Source: a virus. Taken from it: DNA of 23,033 nucleotides. Both the position numbers and the translations under genes were made by a program. Shown piece after piece: positions 21,400 through 23,033 of the stretch (positions within the stretch are counted from its first letter, which is position 1; each line of letters begins with the position of its first letter). The stretch spans positions 334-23,366 of IMG/VR virus record IMGVR_UViG_3300029787_005428. One strand, given 5' to 3'. The notes beneath the pieces are model-generated. The model was not told the origin of the DNA. It searched no databases and saw only the letters and a list, made by a program, of their open reading frames with translations.

Positions 21400-22318
21400 A
21401 ACGTTAGATAACAGTAGAATTAGTAAGCACCTAGGGCAAACTTCTCAATATAAGAGTGAGTATGATTCTAGTTTATTAGTAAGAGAACCTCGAAGTAATA
21501 ATCGAGAATATTTGAATATATTTGATGATGATTTACCTTTCGTAGGTTCTGATACATGGAATGCATATGAATGTTCATTTCTTCTTGATAATGGAAGACC
21601 GGTAACAGGTGTAGTTAAATGTGTATATCCTTGTAGTAGTAGATATATAGTTGAAAGTAAGAGTATAAAACTATATTTTAATTCATATAATATGACAAAG
21701 ATGGCTGCGGATAAAGATGTAGCTATTAGTTCATTTGAAAAGACGGTAAGCAGGGACTTAAGTGAGTTGCTTGAAACTGATGTAATGGTAGCATTTCAAG
21801 ACGGTGCACGTGTTAATAAGAAATTTGATAGCCCTACTAATGAATGGGATATTGAAGACTATATTAATGTAGATTTACTTGATGACCATGAAGACTTTAT
21901 ATATACTCAATATACTGAAGACCCTAGCTTATTAGAAGGTATTACTCGAAAAAGAGAATTAGAGCAAAAGTTTTATTCTGGTCTGTTAAAGAGTAACTGT
22001 CGTGTTACTTCTCAGCCTGATTGGGGCGATGTATTTATCTATATTAAATCTAAAAATGCTATCGATGCGCATAGTATTAAAAATTATGTTGTATCATATA
22101 GAGATGAATGTCATTTTCATGAAGAGATATGTGAATGCTTCTATAAGAGATTAAAAGATGCATTTGATCCTTCTGAGCTATTAGTAATGTGCTTATATGC
22201 ACGTAGAGGTGGTATTGATATTAATCCTGTTAGAGCTTCAAGTCAAAAACTTATTGAAAAGTATGCTGGTAATTTAATTGATCCGTATGCAGTTCATATT
22301 AAAACTAGTAAACAATAA
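21389..22318 (+). CDS. queF: 7-cyano-7-deazaguanine reductase (long form)
   Basis: 309 residues, an NADPH-dependent preQ0-to-preQ1 reductase of the E. coli-like long (two-domain T-fold) type. LGQTSQYKSEYDSSLL at the N-terminus, VESKSIKLYFNSYN (88-101), KSNCRVTSQPDWGDV (201-215, with C204 as the thioimide-forming cysteine, like E. coli C190, and D211), FHEEICE (243-249, H244/E245) and RRGGIDINP (272-280) are all present. The enzyme looks complete. It supplies preQ1, the base that TGT-type enzymes insert. queC, queD, queE and folE are not in the window, so preQ0 must come from elsewhere in the phage or from the host. Confidence 0.93.
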   Translation: MANKTLDNSRISKHLGQTSQYKSEYDSSLLVREPRSNNREYLNIFDDDLPFVGSDTWNAYECSFLLDNGRPVTGVVKCVYPCSSRYIVESKSIKLYFNSYNMTKMAADKDVAISSFEKTVSRDLSELLETDVMVAFQDGARVNKKFDSPTNEWDIEDYINVDLLDDHEDFIYTQYTEDPSLLEGITRKRELEQKFYSGLLKSNCRVTSQPDWGDVFIYIKSKNAIDAHSIKNYVVSYRDECHFHEEICECFYKRLKDAFDPSELLVMCLYARRGGIDINPVRASSQKLIEKYAGNLIDPYAVHIKTSKQ

Positions 22319-22319
22319 T

Positions 22320-22394
22320 ATGGAAACCTTTCTGCTCTGGGGCATAGCATTATGTATGATATATTATGCATGGATGTCTGTTAATAATTTCTAA
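22320..22394 (+). CDS. 24-residue hydrophobic peptide
   Basis: Encodes 24 residues that start METFLLWGIALCMIYYAW and end MSVNNF: a single potential transmembrane helix. It starts 1 nt after the queF stop and ends 4 nt before the tRNA. No Shine-Dalgarno. Spacing in the run suggests it may be real, but such a short frame could also be chance. Confidence 0.35.
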   Translation: METFLLWGIALCMIYYAWMSVNNF

Positions 22395-22398
22395 TACT

Positions 22399-22473
<75 letters not shown>

Positions 22474-22485
22474 TAAACACAAAAA

Positions 22486-22518
22486 AAAGCCGTTACAACT
22501 ATTTGTCGTAACGGCTTT
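22486..22518 (-). terminator. Rho-independent terminator of the capsid gene
   Basis: An 11-bp stem AAAGCCGTTAC/GTAACGGCTTT (22486-22496 with 22508-22518). On the minus strand it is followed by eight T's (complement of 22481-22488), a strong terminator 20 nt after the capsid stop. On the plus strand the following T-run is broken, so it may terminate the tRNA transcript only weakly. Confidence 0.85.
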
Positions 22519-22537
22519 AGGTTTAATTCTGTAAGGC

Positions 22538-23033
22538 TTAGAAGTAAACACTCTGCGTAGCAGGAGTGAATGCTTGACCGAGTCCTGTACAAAGAATCGT
22601 GTGATAGTAGAGGTTAGCACCAAAGATATTATCAACAACGCCGTAACGAGTAAGCAAGCCTACTCTTGGAGCGAAGTCGTTAGGACCAATAGTACGTTGA
22701 ACCATAACCGGGATGTAAGGACAGTAGATGATACCTGTGTCGTAGAATTCTGGTCCCTTGTAGCCCAATAGAGCATACTCAGGTCTTGCAGATTCTGCAG
22801 CATCGATATTATTACCTTCTGTTCTTGTGTCTCTGTAAACGTTGAAACGTCCACCAAGATTTCCGATCTTAGCTACACCAACTGGCTGTGTATTAACATT
22901 ACCTTGTACTGGTACCCACTGGAATTCAGGGAGCATTTCCAAGATAGCGCAAACACGAGGAGTTGCAACGATGAAGTTAGCTGCACCACGGCGATTTCTC
23001 ACTGCGATACGATTAGCTTCAACGATTAGTCTT
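22538..23033 (-). CDS. major capsid protein, C-terminal part (gp23-like)
   Basis: 165 codons in frame to the window edge; the gene continues outside. The sequence around VRNRRGAANFIVATPRVCAILE and RPEYALLGYKGPEFYDTGIIYCPYIPVMVQRTIGPNDFAPRVGLLTRYGVV matches the C-terminal region of T4-like gp23 capsid proteins. It ends YYHTILCTGLGQAFTPATQSVYF. Base composition is much more balanced (about 47% G+C in 22921-22980 by hand count) than the rest of the window, as expected for a very highly expressed gene. Likely folded with the host GroEL and the phage gp31-like co-chaperonin. Confidence 0.85.
   Translation of the reverse strand, partial: RLIVEANRIAVRNRRGAANFIVATPRVCAILEMLPEFQWVPVQGNVNTQPVGVAKIGNLGGRFNVYRDTRTEGNNIDAAESARPEYALLGYKGPEFYDTGIIYCPYIPVMVQRTIGPNDFAPRVGLLTRYGVVDNIFGANLYYHTILCTGLGQAFTPATQSVYF

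Noticed and set aside
22574-22857. Frames of 65 codons on either strand inside the capsid gene
   Set aside because: They overlap the capsid frame, whose protein sequence matches gp23.

Overview
The window reads as part of the genome of a T4-like marine myovirus. A gp23-type major capsid protein (partial, right edge), a gp5-like baseplate spike, a GroES-like co-chaperonin, class Ia ribonucleotide reductase (nrdA/nrdB), a phage Hsp20, a tRNA, very short gene spacing and T4-late-type TATAAATA boxes all point that way. The DNA is very AT-rich, and the LPS-type sugar genes and an outer-membrane-type barrel imply a Gram-negative host. The set resembles phages of SAR11-like bacteria or related cyanophages; the exact host is inference.

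Layout. 1-3883 is a surface-polysaccharide cassette. Three plus-strand glycosyltransferase-like genes (the first cut by the window edge) meet four minus-strand genes: HAD phosphatase, cupin, HldE-type adenylyltransferase and HldE-type sugar kinase. A 57-bp bidirectional promoter region separates these from a plus-strand block (3941-10506). That block holds a second HAD phosphatase, a DUF366-like protein, a tentative clamp-loader gp62-like protein, a co-chaperonin, an SH3-barrel (WYL_2-like) protein, an XPD/DinG-type helicase, a predicted murein hydrolase and several unknown small genes. 10520-14332 is nrdA, a 4Fe-4S ferredoxin, nrdB and a small gene. 14365-16495 holds a signal-peptide beta-barrel protein, a clear terminator, a minus-strand mini-gene, a small membrane protein, Hsp20 and a SemiSWEET-like PQ-loop protein. 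16497-20019 (minus) is a virion block: helical structural protein, baseplate spike, and a TM/coiled-coil protein. 20067-22473 (plus) is a tight run of TGT/DpdA-like transglycosylase, P-loop kinase, QueF, a tiny membrane peptide and tRNA-Asn(GTT). The minus-strand capsid gene and its terminator close the window.

How the parts fit. The most striking system is the 7-deazaguanine run (transglycosylase, kinase-like P-loop protein, preQ0 reductase QueF) placed directly before a tRNA whose G34 is a classical TGT target. It could modify phage DNA (DpdA-type) or the tRNA. The second is a compact ADP-heptose-like sugar activation cassette beside a heptosyltransferase-like protein, which suggests remodelling of host LPS or a virion glycan.

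A recurrent regulatory pattern runs through the window. Sigma70-like promoters (TTGAtA, 16-17 bp, TATAAT) and late-type TATAAATA boxes both sit so close to start codons that transcription would begin at or within a few bases of the ATG. Many genes therefore appear to be expressed from leaderless or nearly leaderless mRNAs.
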